DNA of 64,000 nucleotides from positions 1,413,001 through 1,477,000 of the forward strand of contig NC_069136.1 in the NCBI RefSeq assembly GCF_026914265.1, given 5' to 3'. The notes beneath the pieces are model-generated. The model saw only the letters and a list, made by a program, of their open reading frames with translations, ran no database searches and was not told the origin of the DNA. How positions within the stretch are numbered: the stretch's first letter is position 1; each line of letters opens with the position of its first letter. Shown here in pieces: positions 1 to 11,400 of the stretch. The position numbers and the translations under genes are program-made. Source of the stretch: Mya arenaria. Taxonomy: Eukaryota > Mollusca > Bivalvia > Myida > Myidae.

Positions 1-63
1 TTAATGATACCAGCGGAATGTTTATGTTATTTTTCTTAATTTAAAATAGGAATATTAACTTAC

Positions 64-97
64 ACAGAAGCGAAGTAAAAATCCAGGTTAAATCCAT
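64..97 (-). CDS. First coding exon of a tandem paralogue (rest lies left of the window)
   Basis: This 34-nt exon encodes MDLTWIFTSLL plus one base of the next codon. It starts at the ATG whose complement is at 95-97 and ends at a perfect GTAAGT donor (58-63). Length, phase (1) and sequence match the first exons of genes A (MEFSWIFTSIG) and B ([11 protein letters not shown]), including the bases around the donor. It is the start of a signal peptide. The remaining exons would lie to the left, outside the window, because the gene runs on the minus strand. Whether that copy is intact cannot be seen. Its presence shows that the array extends leftwards. Confidence 0.8.
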
Positions 98-215
98 TGT
101 GAACAAAGCGCCGACAGTACTGAACTAGAAATGAATTCACTAACGCGTGCGTTCGCATCAATTGTATGGTGTACAGAAGGGTTCAAAAGGTCAAAATGTA
201 CGGTACTCCAGTAAC

Positions 216-275
216 GTATGGATGCACCCATAACTTTATATACGATGCGCCTTTAATTTATGGTTGCATCCATAC
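216..275 (-). promoter_or_regulatory. Palindromic 5' flank with TATA-like motif, upstream of the 64-97 exon
   Basis: Two 18-bp inverted arms (216-233 and 258-275, one mismatch, sharing GTATGGATGCA) enclose a loop. The minus-strand motif TATATAAAGT (233-242) spans the edge of the loop. It lies about 136 bp upstream of the start codon, a plausible distance for a TATA box if the 5' UTR is about 100 nt. The downstream sequence about 98-210 is recognisably similar to the 5' flanks of genes A and B. The role as a promoter is inferred from position and motif only. Confidence 0.35.
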
Positions 276-712
276 CCCGTATTGCTCTCATAAACATAAT
301 TGAAACTAACGTTATTTTAGGGAATTATGAATGAATTTATATATAAAGTTAAAGGACAGTATGTGTGCACACATATTGGTAAAAGGTCAGTTACGCTGAC
401 TAATCAGAACGATTCTTATATGTACGGGAATTGGTACTACTTTCTAGAGCCGTTACCGAATTGCGTAAAATCTTTCTGTCTGTTTTAAACATAGTATTGA
501 TGTAAATAAAATAAAAATAAAATATAATTTCAAAAAATAAACTATGATTCAATGATATTTAAAAAAAAGCATACCAAGTTGTGATTACAAGATTTGTTAA
601 CAATAATTTAACATTGCGGAAGCGTTTTTTACTATTCAAAATCCGGTTGGTTTGTGCGCATGTTTGGTATTAAATGGTACGGTACACGACTGTTGGTAAT
701 AACAACTTTATA

Positions 713-3032
713 AGGCCTAAAAAAAAATATGTCTGTTTCCTGTAACATGCTGAAAAAAAGATGGGTCGGTAGGTAGGGATTTTTTTTTTTTTTTTTTTTT
801 AATGTCAGAATGATCCAATATTCAAGTTTATTTCAGGTGAATTATTTTAATAAGAATTCAGTGTGATATATAGATTCAATCTTTCTGCCACTTATAAGCT
901 AAAACTGCTAGCTTGACAGCCATCAAAACATAAAATACATCATCATTGAAATACATCAAGACTAAGTGCATTTTTCACATCTATATATAGGTGAAGCTTG
1001 ACAAAGAAACAGCATTGTTTATCAGTTATTTTTAGCCATGGTACATGTATTTCAGTTGTAGAATGCATCCTGTTGAAGGGCAAGCCATGGGTTCGACTCC
1101 CAGCGGTGGCAACATTATGTGCAATTTTGAGCATTGTCAGTATGTTCACCAGGGAAGCAGTTCATCTTTAGACTTTGCAAATATAACCCAGTGAAAGAGT
1201 GAATCAAAGAACATTTAGACACTTTATTTTTTGCAAATGTTTTAAACAAAACTTTCAAAATGCATACATTTTCTAATAATAAAACATGATATTATTGCAC
1301 AGACTATTTTAAGATAGACTGGGTAATAATATCAAGTTGTATTACAATTAAATGTACATGACAACTATTATAAAATAAAATGCTGTTACAACAAGAACAG
1401 GCAAGAATCTCCACAAAACATAATTTTATATAAATCAATACTTCGATTGATAAATGACTAGAATCAATGACTAAACCATTTAACTCTTAGAGGCTGTCAG
1501 AATTGTACAGATCTTTGGGACCAGTGTAGACCCATAGTCTACGCCGTTCACTGCTTGGACACTTAAACCTTACCTGCTGACTTGACAGCGAACAGTGTAA
1601 AATAACAGATTGGACTGGAATATGTTTAAATAGACTAGAATCAGTATCAAAAAAGCTTAGACTGACTAATAAAAAGTAATACCATTTTCTTTTTTAAACA
1701 GTAAAACAGCAAAACTAGTACACGTACAGTACCTTAAATAGTTTCCACAACTTATTTTTTTTAACAATTTTCAGTGTTTTAAAAAGATCTGCTGTATTAG
1801 ATCCACTGTTCATTCTGTAAAAATCTCTAGCACGATAATCAATGTAACTTTCAATAGAATACCTTATTGTTTTTTCCTTTTCTGGACTTGACTGGACTAC
1901 GGGGGTTAAAACATTCCCAGAGTCAAAACTTGGTAAAATATGTTCTGACTCTGACGAACATATTATTTAGTTAATGCATCTTTGTTATGTAATCCAGTGC
2001 ATCCTTGTCAAATTCCAATATGCACCAGCGATTGTTTAGTTGCAACGACATCTTTCTTACTTTAACTTTCACTTTCAGGTTTATCTTTTTTTTCCGGAAG
2101 TAAACAAAAACATTTAAAGTTCCTATTGCCAGTATTGCAACATCGTATTTTTCATAAATGGCAAAACCATAACAGTTTTGTTATAGAACCACGGACCTAT
2201 AAACCAGGTCCGTGATAGAACTAAACTATAACACTAACAACGATCTACGTAGTTCTCCTTTCACTTTCATTAAAATTGACAGGAAGTTAGCGTGCACCTG
2301 TTTTCCGTGCCTTTTAGACCATGTGGTATGAAAAATGTTTATTTTTCTGTTAACTCATTAAAAACTTATAAGAATATTTTTTAATTAACTGGAGATATAA
2401 TAAAAAAAACTTAAAATAAATGAACAAAATATATCCTAGCATTGTTGTTTTTCAAAACCATTGCACTTAGCGAAAAAGCGGAAGGTATCCGTTAATTTGC
2501 ATAATGGGCGGAGTTAATATTACGTCATTGAGTTTGAGTGCTGCTAACTGACAAGGTTACCGATCAGATTCCAGATCGATAATCACTTGTCACTTCGGGT
2601 GTAAATTGCTCTTGCGGGTTAAACAAACATTCAGATCATGCATTGAGGCTCCTTTCAGATGATACCGACTCTCACACTGAAATATCCCGTGTCAAAACTG
2701 ATGCATATTACAAATGGATGATGCGTTGATTTCAGGTCATTTACGATTCCTGTGCGTCAAAACCCGGGAGCTCGGGTCAATTGAAAGCCCTGCAGTTTAA
2801 TGTCACAGCCATTAAGGTTTTTGCCATTGTTTCAACTTGCCAAACCGGAAACGTTTGTAACTATGCAACGATTCGGACACTACCAAAATATTTAAATTAT
2901 CGTTGTCATCATAGGCCAGAGATCGCTAAAAATCTGACTTTTCGAATTTTGGGGCATAAAAAAATTGCGGTCGGCGGTAAAAATTACGGTCGGTCGGGTT
3001 ACAGGAAACAGACATATTTTTTTTTTAGGCCT
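713..3032. mobile_element. DNA transposon-like element with about 34-bp terminal inverted repeats, no intact transposase
   Basis: The left end (713-746, beginning AGGCCT, A-run, then TATGTCTGTTTCCTGTAAC) recurs as a near-perfect reverse complement at 2998-3032, differing by one base in the A/T run. Next to each end lies a GGTCGG-rich stretch, about 765-780 on the left and 2969-2997 on the right. The 2.3-kb interior has no long open frame and none of the short ones looks like a transposase. A tRNA-like B-box (about 1089-1101) and T-runs suggest further small insertions. I take it as a non-autonomous or internally decayed DNA element. The target-site duplication is not clear. Confidence 0.6.
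1055..1112 (+). repeat. tRNA-like fragment with Pol III B-box (possible SINE remnant)
   Basis: GGGTTCGACTCCC at 1089-1101 matches the B-box consensus GGTTCRANNCC and is flanked by sequence able to form a T-arm. No clear A-box or cloverleaf lies upstream, so this is not a functional tRNA gene. It most likely derives from a tRNA-related SINE. Confidence 0.3.
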
Positions 3033-3994
3033 AAACTCAAATACGAAGTTTTTTGCATTGGTTAAATTTATCAGACATTTAATGATACCCGATACATATG
3101 TATTAATTATTTGGGTTGCTGTGTAGTAAGCTTATTTAACCTCGCCATCGGGTAAAATCCATTCAGCGAGCACGCTACAATTTATAAAAAGTACACAATT
3201 TAAACAGTCCTTTACAGTTACTTCAATTCACAATGGTAGCGTGAGTGCTACAGAACTCTAACATATATGAAATAAAACTAGACAATTTTATATATTGCTA
3301 TACTTAACTACTTTATACTATTTTCTAACTAAAATGTAAGTGGAGCTACGCTATCCTCCTGGTATTGCACACATTATATCATAAAAATATACTGAACTTA
3401 TTCTAAAAATCTATTCTTACATCGCATACTTAGAATTATCAACTAACATTTCTCATCTTAACTTGGCTTCTTCAAAAATGCAATATATAAACTACACACA
3501 GGCAACATGGTCCTCAAAATAGCATTTAAATTGCTTTGCATTTATTATTAACATCAATATGTTCACGGTGTTTATGCATTTGAGGGAATAAGAGTGTTAA
3601 ATTGACTTGTCTTGTTGATTAGACTAAACATATTTAACAGTATTAAGCGCTTAATATAATATTCTATACCACATTGTAAGACTCCTAGATTTGTTGCCTA
3701 CTTATCGTTATTGGATATATGTATGCCTCGGGTTCTATATGGTCCTATAGTATTACAAAAAACACCATCTCACCTACAGCATCTGCTTTACTATCAAAAC
3801 AATGTCATCACCGGCAAGTGTAAAATACGCTGAATATTGGGCACGTTTACTCTGAGACGGGACTCTTAAGAGTGTTTGACTTTCACCGTGCAAAAGGTAG
3901 TTTATGTAAAGGCATTTAGAGCTGTAAACATGTTAATGTTTTTTTTTATTGAAAATCTATTAAATTCTTATTCCATAAAAAATTCTTAACACCT
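3033..3994. other. Intergenic; duplicated 3'-flank block of the gene array
   Basis: No gene is seen. The stretch about 3600-3750 (attagacta, atatttaacagtatta, cctagatttgttg, cgggttct) aligns with about 35470-35640, which lies just downstream of gene B. It is therefore part of the array duplication unit. About 4 kb of extra material (minisatellite, hairpin, LINE remnant) lies between this block and the end of gene A. Confidence 0.5.
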
Positions 3995-4852
3995 TATTAC
4001 ACCAACACATGTTGCGACTGATGTACGTATTACACCAACACATGTTGCGACTGATGTACGTATTACACCAACACATGTTGCGACTGATGTACGTATTACA
4101 CCAACACATGTTGCGACTGATGTACGTATTCCACCAACACATGTTGCGACTGATGTACGTATTCCACCAACACATGTTGCGACTGATGTACGTATTCCAC
4201 CAACACATGTTGCAACTGATGTACGTATTACACCAACACATGTTGCAACTGATGTACGTATTACACCAACACATGTTGCAACTGAAGTACGTATTACACC
4301 AACACATGTTGCAACTGATGTACGTATTACACCAACACATGTTGCAACTGATGTACGTATTACACCAACACATGTTGCAACTGATGCACGTATTACACCA
4401 ACACATGTTGCAACTGATGCACGTATTACACCAACACATGTTGCAACTGATGCACGTATTACACCAACACATGTTGCAACTGATGCACGTATTACACCAA
4501 CACATGTTGCAACTGATGCACGTATTACACCAACACATGTTGCAACTGATGCACGTATTACACCAACACATGTTGCAACTGATGCACGTATTACACCAAC
4601 ACATGTTGCAACTGATGCACGTATTACACCAACACATGTTGCAACTGATGCACGTATTACACCAACACATGTTGCAACTGATGCACGTATTACACCAACA
4701 CATGTTGCAACCGATGCACGTATTACACCAACACATGTTGCAACCGATGTACGTATTACACGAACACATGTTGCAACCGATGTACGTATTACACCAACAC
4801 ATGTTGCAACCGATGTACGTATTACACCAACACATGTTGCAACTGATGTATG
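3995..4852. repeat. 33-bp minisatellite, 26 copies
   Basis: Twenty-six head-to-tail copies of a 33-bp unit of the type TATTACACCAACACATGTTG followed by CRACYGATGYACG fill 858 bp exactly. Variants lie in blocks: copies 1-6 carry GCGAC, of which 4-6 also carry TTCC; copies 7-11 carry GCAACTGATGT; copies 12-21 carry GCAACTGATGC; copies 22-25 carry GCAACCGATG; copy 26 reverts. Because 33 is a multiple of three and no stop falls in several frames, long repetitive open frames exist on both strands. I treat these as artefacts of the repeat. Confidence 0.95.
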
Positions 4853-4854
4853 CA

Positions 4855-4941
4855 TTATGCTTGCTAAATAGTGAACCATATGAAAACTAAATATAAAATG
4901 ATTTTTTTAAACATCTATGGTTCACTATTAAGCAAGCATAA
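4855..4941. repeat. Hairpin (26-bp inverted arms) abutting the minisatellite
   Basis: Arms 4855-4880 and 4916-4941 are reverse complements with one mismatch and are separated by 35 AT-rich bases. The left arm starts right at the end of the 33-bp array, so the fold-back may mark one end of the element that seeded the array. Confidence 0.7.
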
Positions 4942-5979
4942 CACATCCATCATGAAGAACTCGCAATACATTGTTGTATTGGTAGTTTGGAGCATTTTGT
5001 CACAAACATATTTTTTTTTATTGTCGACAGACTTTTTCTGAAAAAATGCAAATGCCTTTTGAACCATAATCTGATAAAATCTTGTTTCGTAAAATTTGCT
5101 CAACTCCTCCTTTTTACCCCCCAAAATGATGCAAAGGATGTTTGTTCTACTCCTGAAAAAGGGTGTTCCTCAAAACTAAGTTAAACATGAACGTTTCAAA
5201 CAATTTAATTTTTGGCCTACCCCATCCACTTTTGCATTGCGGAAGGGAGATAGGGCACAAAATTGCTGGCGCTAATTGGCGGAAGGCCCTTAATATTATA
5301 TGCGTTTGCTTGAATACTAACTTCAGATTTTTTCTGAATTCCATTTACTGTTCATAAAAAAATTTGCGAAATATAATACATTTATTATGCCATATTAATA
5401 TCTCACGGGGTTCCATCTTAAACACCCTACTTCTGTTTCTTGTTATATGTAATAAGGCACTTAGATATTGACTAGTAAACGTGTACACTTAACTCCAAAA
5501 CCAAGATACATGCATGCAACAAATGTTTTCGTCGACGAGACAAACAACCTCAAATCAATATTGTAATAAGATAATTCTATCAGGTAATAACAAATATGAC
5601 ATACCTGTAATGCTTTTTTATTCTATGTACATAATGCTCATTGTATTGTGTGGGTTTTTTTTGCTGTGAGAACGTTTAGTTATAAACTTTTTTTGTAATA
5701 ATACATACATGAGATATTTCTACATCTATTTGTTATGTGTACATAATGAAGAGGCTTCGTGATGACAACACATTGCACCACACCTCCTTTCTACATAAGT
5801 ATTGTTGATACCTTTTGTCTATACTTTAAGATTGATAATCAGCACACTACATTTTGTATTGTTATGTGGATTTCATTCTTGTAAATACTTGTATAAAGGA
5901 GCATGTTATGTACTTGACTATCATTTATAATAACTTGCCATAAAGTGTATGTAAAGTAAAGCACATAAGTTCTCGACCC
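4942..5979. other. Intergenic, nothing recognised
   Basis: AT-rich sequence with only short open frames lacking composition, motifs or splice structure that would support a gene. No clear repeat copy elsewhere in the window was noticed. Confidence 0.4.
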
Positions 5980-6930
5980 AAGCGCGAAAAATATCTTTTT
6001 CAATATGTATGCTACAAGAAATACAATTTTCACATTCATTGAATAACGTAAATGATTGGAAGAAACCTTTGGCGGACAAGTGCTTCCTAACTAGATACAG
6101 CACATACAGTAAAGGCGTGGGAACCTTTCTAAATTCAAATTCCAAGTACACATTTGAAGAATATAAAGAAATAATACCAAGTCGATTACACCTTCTAAAT
6201 ATCAATACAAATGATATGTTTATGATATTTATTTAAGTGTATGGTCCGAAATTAGATGATGTAGAATTCTTACAATCATTGGAAAACAATATTAACCTCT
6301 ACAAGGATAAACTTATTTTGAAATGGGAATATTTTAATACTGTTAAAGAATTGCAGCAGACAGCTACATATGATACTAGAAAATTGTGATACTTTTTGTA
6401 TATAGTGCGTTAAAACATAAAGACAAACGAAGGTACTCTAGCAGCAAAGCAACATGTTTTTGTCACCTTCATTATTTGTTTGGAATCAACTTAATTCTTC
6501 AATGAAGTTATCGCTTGCAATTTAAAACCCGGTATAAATCTGGCCATTCTCTAGTAAGCTTAAAACCTAATTTAAACGAAAATTCTCCAGGTCCAGGTTT
6601 TTTTTAATTGAATAATTCATTCTTTGCAGATAACAACTTTCAAAATGAAATCAAGGCATGTATCAAAGAGTTTGTAGAATTTTATAAAGAATCGAACCCG
6701 AATACCCTATAGGAAATAATTTAAGGCCATATAAGGGATAAATCTATACAGTATTTAAGCAATAAAAAGAAAACAATAATGAGAAAGAAACGGAAATTTT
6801 GAACATTACATAAATTTAACAAAGCTTTTAAAAAGCATATAATTTATATTGTTCGCATTTAACAAGAAGCTGTTAATTTTGTAAACGGAAACGATTTAAA
6901 CGGCCTGATACGTTTTCAGACTTCAATACA
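5980..6930 (+). pseudogene. Degenerate LINE (L1-like) endonuclease and linker region
   Basis: Conceptual translation across frameshifts and stops shows the order typical of an APE-type LINE endonuclease. A LQE-like segment is followed by W..LADKCF and KGVGTFLNSNSKY (6009 onward), then VYGPKLDDVEFL (about 6238-6275), then a corrupted GDFNTV-like stretch (about 6320). About 6540-6640 reads as a HSLVSL...SPGPGF..LNNSFF block, the usual C-terminal end of LINE endonucleases. It continues into a linker (about 6640-6760) with an EI..GHIRDKSI-like stretch. No reverse transcriptase follows, so this is a truncated, inactive remnant. Which LINE clade it belongs to cannot be settled by eye. Confidence 0.65.
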
Positions 6931-7380
6931 GTTTTCGACAGCTTAGATCAGCATTAGGTTTGAATGTCTTCGAAAAATTATTTTCAGTGAAAATATAACT
7001 AATTTAAAATGACAAGCTATACACGTACAATAGTGTTGCATACATGTCATGTGACTTGTGTTTAATGAACATAGACTCAAACATCAGTGTTTTGGAAATA
7101 TCATTTTTCGCAAACGTTTATGACTGAATTCAGATTATTCACCACATGTATGTTCAATGAAGTAGTGTTTGCTTAATGCGAACAAAGAAAGAAAGTATAT
7201 CAAATAGATTGCATAAACTACACACCAATTCTCAAAAAAATCTACTTTTTTTTGATGTTGTAGAAAAATAGTTCCAAATCGGTTTTGATAAACAAAGATT
7301 TAGATCAATATGCACTTGTTTACATGGATATTTTTGGTTTAACACTTTGTAATGCAGGATAAATGTATATATGTTATATA

Positions 7381-7383
7381 CAT

Positions 7384-7460
<77 letters not shown>
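7381..7460. repeat. (CA)n-(TA)n microsatellite
   Basis: A run of CA dinucleotides passes directly into a longer TA run. Short open frames here are pure IY or TH repeats and are not genes. Confidence 0.95.
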
Positions 7461-7462
<2 letters not shown>

Positions 7463-7503
7463 CAATCATACAAACATATATATATGTTTGTATGATTGAA
7501 AAT
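7458..7503. repeat. Perfect 46-bp palindrome
   Basis: The sequence is symmetric about the 7480/7481 junction for 23 bp on each side, with a TATATA core and outer arms ATTTTCAATCATACAAACA. It follows directly on the TA microsatellite and could extrude as a cruciform. Confidence 0.9.
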
Positions 7504-7932
7504 CTGGGCAATGAAAACAGAAACAAGAAAAAAATAAAATTCTAAGCTTTAGCGGAAATTCGTTCAAAAAACTAAGCTCTGTAAAACAATTGCTTAGCGC
7601 CAATGTATGTTTTGTGTTCAAAGTTTGAATGCAACTAAGATATGTTTTGTTCTCATTCCGCAACAGAACATTATGTTTTGCAAGACATCACTTCCGGTAT
7701 GCATGTATCAATCAGATAGATATATAAAAAAGATACATATCATATTGTAGACGACAAACAAATTGAATATAACATTTTAACAATTTTCACAAGTGTTATA
7801 TACTTATACTATACTATAAAGTGAAAGAGTACATGAACAGTTACAAATATGCATAATAGTATCCTTAGAATCAACTAGTCGAAATTAGAACGTTTCAAGA
7901 TCTAAACGAAAAACTGTTCACTCTGATTCATA
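7504..7932. other. Downstream flank of gene A, duplicated elsewhere
   Basis: About 7545-7760 (GGAAATTCGTTCA, TTCTCATTCCGCAA, TTTTGCAAGACATCACTTC) aligns with the flanks of the broken gene copy at about 49920-50060 and 50380-50440. It is part of the duplicated unit and not a gene. Confidence 0.6.
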
Positions 7933-8172
7933 CCACAGCGCCATTAATCTTATACACCACATCGTCATTCATCTTATATACCACTTCGTCATTTATCTTA
8001 TATACCACATCGTCATTCATCTTATATACCACATCGTCATTCATCTTATATACCACATCGTCATTCATCTTATATACCACATCGTCATTCATCTTATATA
8101 CCACATCGTCATTTATCTTATATACCACTTCGTCATTTATCTTATAAACCACATCGTCATTAATGTTATACA
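7933..8172. repeat. 24-bp minisatellite, 10 copies, just downstream of gene A
   Basis: Ten copies of a 24-bp unit (CCACATCGTCATTCATCTTA plus TATA), with single-base variants in the first and last copies, end 85 bp past the stop codon of gene A. Depending on where transcription ends, the array may fall in the 3' UTR. No AATAAA-type signal is evident near the stop. The open frame reading VVYKMNDD on the minus strand is a consequence of the 24-bp period. Confidence 0.95.
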
Positions 8173-8257
8173 GATTAAGCTATATCATAGTCTTTAGTCA
8201 GATTTCAAAACTGTTGAGTACAGATACAATTTTGTAATCAAACATAAAAATACACAA

Positions 8258-8468
8258 TTAAAAATGCAATAAAAGGGCTGCAACTACAGCTACAAGCGAT
8301 GCCGCGGCAGACAGACTGACCACCGGGGCGGCGCCCATGGCCCGGTCACACGTGAAGAGGTCCATCGTGAGAAAGTGGTCTCCTTTGGTGGCCAGGGCGG
8401 TGTAATAGTTCTTGCCACATTGCTTCCCGACGGATTTGTTTAGGCACATGAGCCGGGCATCCGTGGCC
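8258..8468 (-). CDS. Gene A exon 7 (repeat 3, second half, GPI-type tail)
   Basis: Residues 244-313 and TAA. Cysteines 252, 261 and 284 (LFTCDR, shared with gene B) are followed by GAAPVV and a tail of Ser, Ala, Val and Leu lacking charges. There is no cytoplasmic segment after the hydrophobic tail, which favours a GPI signal over a transmembrane helix. Confidence 0.85.
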
Positions 8469-11400
8469 CTACAACACAGAAAAAGTAAAATCCAATTCCT
8501 TTTCATGTTTTTTCCTGTGCGGAAACATTCGTTAAAATGCATAAGAATTCGCCATTGAACGGCATCAAATGCATGAAAGTTATGTCATTTAATTATCAAC
8601 CTTTGCTTACATCAGGTTAATTTATGTTAACACGTTTACCTATACAAAAGTGGGAATATAGGAAAAAACAAGTTGTTGTTGTCGATAACCTAAATATTCT
8701 TGGATATTTGAACATATTATAAAAGGATATCTGTCTTTCATATTGTGTGTAGTGTAGGTAAGATCAATGTCAAGGTTATTTTGGTTAAAAATAGGAAGGA
8801 AAATGAGTCCTTGATTTATAACATCGATGAAATAGCAAGCCTTAAGTATTTTCGATAAAATGATACATATATAGTGTGGTGACGTCATAACATTGTTTTA
8901 CTGCTTTTGAAGAGAAAACACATGTTATAAATATATTATAACATTTGTGTCCATTGTTTTTTTTAAATATTAAGCTTGTTGCACAAAATGATAATGCTTG
9001 GTAGAGTGTGCTAAGTATCAATCTGTGCAACTTGTTTAACACCTTTAATTAACATTTATATCTTATCCTCTATATAGCATTGTGATATTATGGACCCAAA
9101 ACCTAATGATGGGTTACTGGCACAAATTGCAATTGGTTCGAGTTCTTGGATCAATTCAGTTATTGTTGCTAAAAGTACATGACATGTATAAGGTCAATAA
9201 ATCCAGTAAGAATTGACAAGACTACACTGCTTGATGTAAAAAGCCCGGGCACAAGCATGTGTACTCTGAGGTTTAAATGGCTCGTGTGACCTTGACCTTT
9301 TAGGTATGGACCCGGGTTAAGGTCACTGCACATCGACTCAATGAGGACAACATTTGTACCAAGAAATATGGTAATCCATCAAGGCATTAGTAAGTTATAG
9401 CGTGGGCACGAGCATGTGTACTCTGACCTTTAAATGTCTCGTGTGACCTTGACCTTTTAGGTATTGATCCGGGTCAAGATCACAGCACATCGTCTCAATG
9501 AGGACAACATTTGCACCAAGTAATATGGTAATCCATCAATGCATAAGTAAGTTATAGCGTGGGCGCGAGCATGTGCATGGGGGATTAAAAATGTACGCGA
9601 TAAGTTAAAATATTAAAAAATGTGTTAAACAGGATTGTTACGTTATCTTCTCTAAACACCATTGGAACTAAAAGGGTCTTTTGCTTGACTATTTAACTTG
9701 AAGATAATCCCAGATTAGGAAAATTGCACATTCGATCTACATTGGCGTTATATATACGCCGTAGGACCCCATTTAGACATGTCATGACATGGTTAGCTGT
9801 GTGCCGTAGGATCACAATCGGTCAAGTTGGCTATGTGCCGACGGATCACAATCGGTCAAGTTGGCTATGTGTCGTAGGATCACAGTCGGTCGAGTTAGCT
9901 ATGCGCCGTAGGATCACAATCGGTCAAGTTGGCTATGTGCCGATGGATCACAATCGGTCAAGTTGGCTATGTGCCGTAGGATCACAATCAGTCATGTTGG
10001 CTATGTGCCGAGGGATCACATTCGGTCTTGTTGGCTATGTGCCGTTGGATCACAATCGGTCAAGTTGGCTATGTGCCGATGGATCACAATCGGTCATGTT
10101 GGCTATGTGCCGTAGGATCACAGTCGGTCGAGTTAGCTATGCGCCGTAGGATCACAATCGGTCAAGTTGGCTATGTGCCGATGGATCACAATCAGTCATG
10201 TTGGCTATGTGCCGAGGGATCACATTCGGTCTTGTTGGCTATGTGCCGATGGATCACAATCGGTCAAGTTGGCTATGTGCCGTAGGATCACAATCAGTCA
10301 TGTTGGCTATGTGCCAATGGATCACATTCGGTCATGTTGGCTATGTGCCGATGGAACACAATCGGTCAAGTTGGCTATGTGCCGTAGGTTCACAATCAGT
10401 CATGTTGGCTATGTGCCGATGGATAACATTCGGTCATGTTGGCTATGTGCCGTTGGATCACAATCAGTCAAGTTGGCTATGTGCCGTAGGTTCATAATCG
10501 GTCATGTTGGCTATGTGCCGATGGATCACAATCGGTCAAGTTGGCTATGTGCCGTTGGATCACAATCGGTCAAGTTGGCTATGTGCCGATGGATCACAAT
10601 CGGTCATGTTGGCTATGTGCCGATGGATCACATTCGGTCATGTTGGCTATGTGCCTTTGGATAACAATCGGTCATGTTGGCTATATGTCGTTGGATCACA
10701 TTCGGTCAAGTTAGCTATGTGCCGTTGGATCACATTCGGTCATGTTGGCTATATGTCGTTGGCTCACATTCGGTCAAGTTAGCTATGTGCAGTTGGATCA
10801 CATTCGGTCATATTGGCTACGTGCTGTTGGATCACAATCGGTCAAGTTAGCTATGTGCAGTTGGATCATATTCGGGCAAGTTGGCTATGTGCAGTTGGAT
10901 CACATTCGGGCAAGTTGGCTATGTGCAGTTGGATCACATTCGGGCAAGTTGGCTATGTGCAGTTGGATCACATTCGGTCATGTTGGCTACGTGCTGTTGG
11001 ATCACATTCGGTCAAGTTATCTATGTGCCGTTGGATCATATTCGGGCAAGTTGGCTATGTGCAGTTGGATCACATTCGGGCAAGTTGGCTATGTGCAGTT
11101 GGATCACATTCGGGCATGTTGGCTATGTGCCGTTGGATCACATTCGGTCATGTTGGCTACGTGCTGTTGGATCACATTCGGTCAAGTTGGCTATGTGCCG
11201 TTGGATCATATTCGGTTAAGTTGGCTATGTGCAGTTGGATCACATTCGGGCAAGTTGGCTATGTGCAGTTGGATCATATTCGGGCAAGTTGGCTATGTGC
11301 AGTTGGATCACATTCGGGCAAGTTGGCTATGTGCCGTTGGATCATATTCGGGCAAGTTGGCTATGTGCCGTTGGATCATATTCGCTAATCAGTGATGTTA

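Noticed and set aside
3995..4852. CRISPR-like array
   Set aside because: The repeats are directly contiguous with no unique spacers, in a eukaryotic genome. It is a minisatellite.
3960..4890. Open frames of about 290 codons on both strands (MCWCNTCISC, CVGVIRASVAT, HMLQLMHVLHQ repeats)
   Set aside because: They arise because the 33-bp repeat period is a multiple of three with no stop in those frames. Several overlapping frames are equally open, and no start context, splice site or non-repetitive domain supports any of them.
7933..8152. VVYKMNDD repeat frame
   Set aside because: Period of 24 bp keeps the frame open. It is downstream of gene A's stop codon and has no signal of its own.
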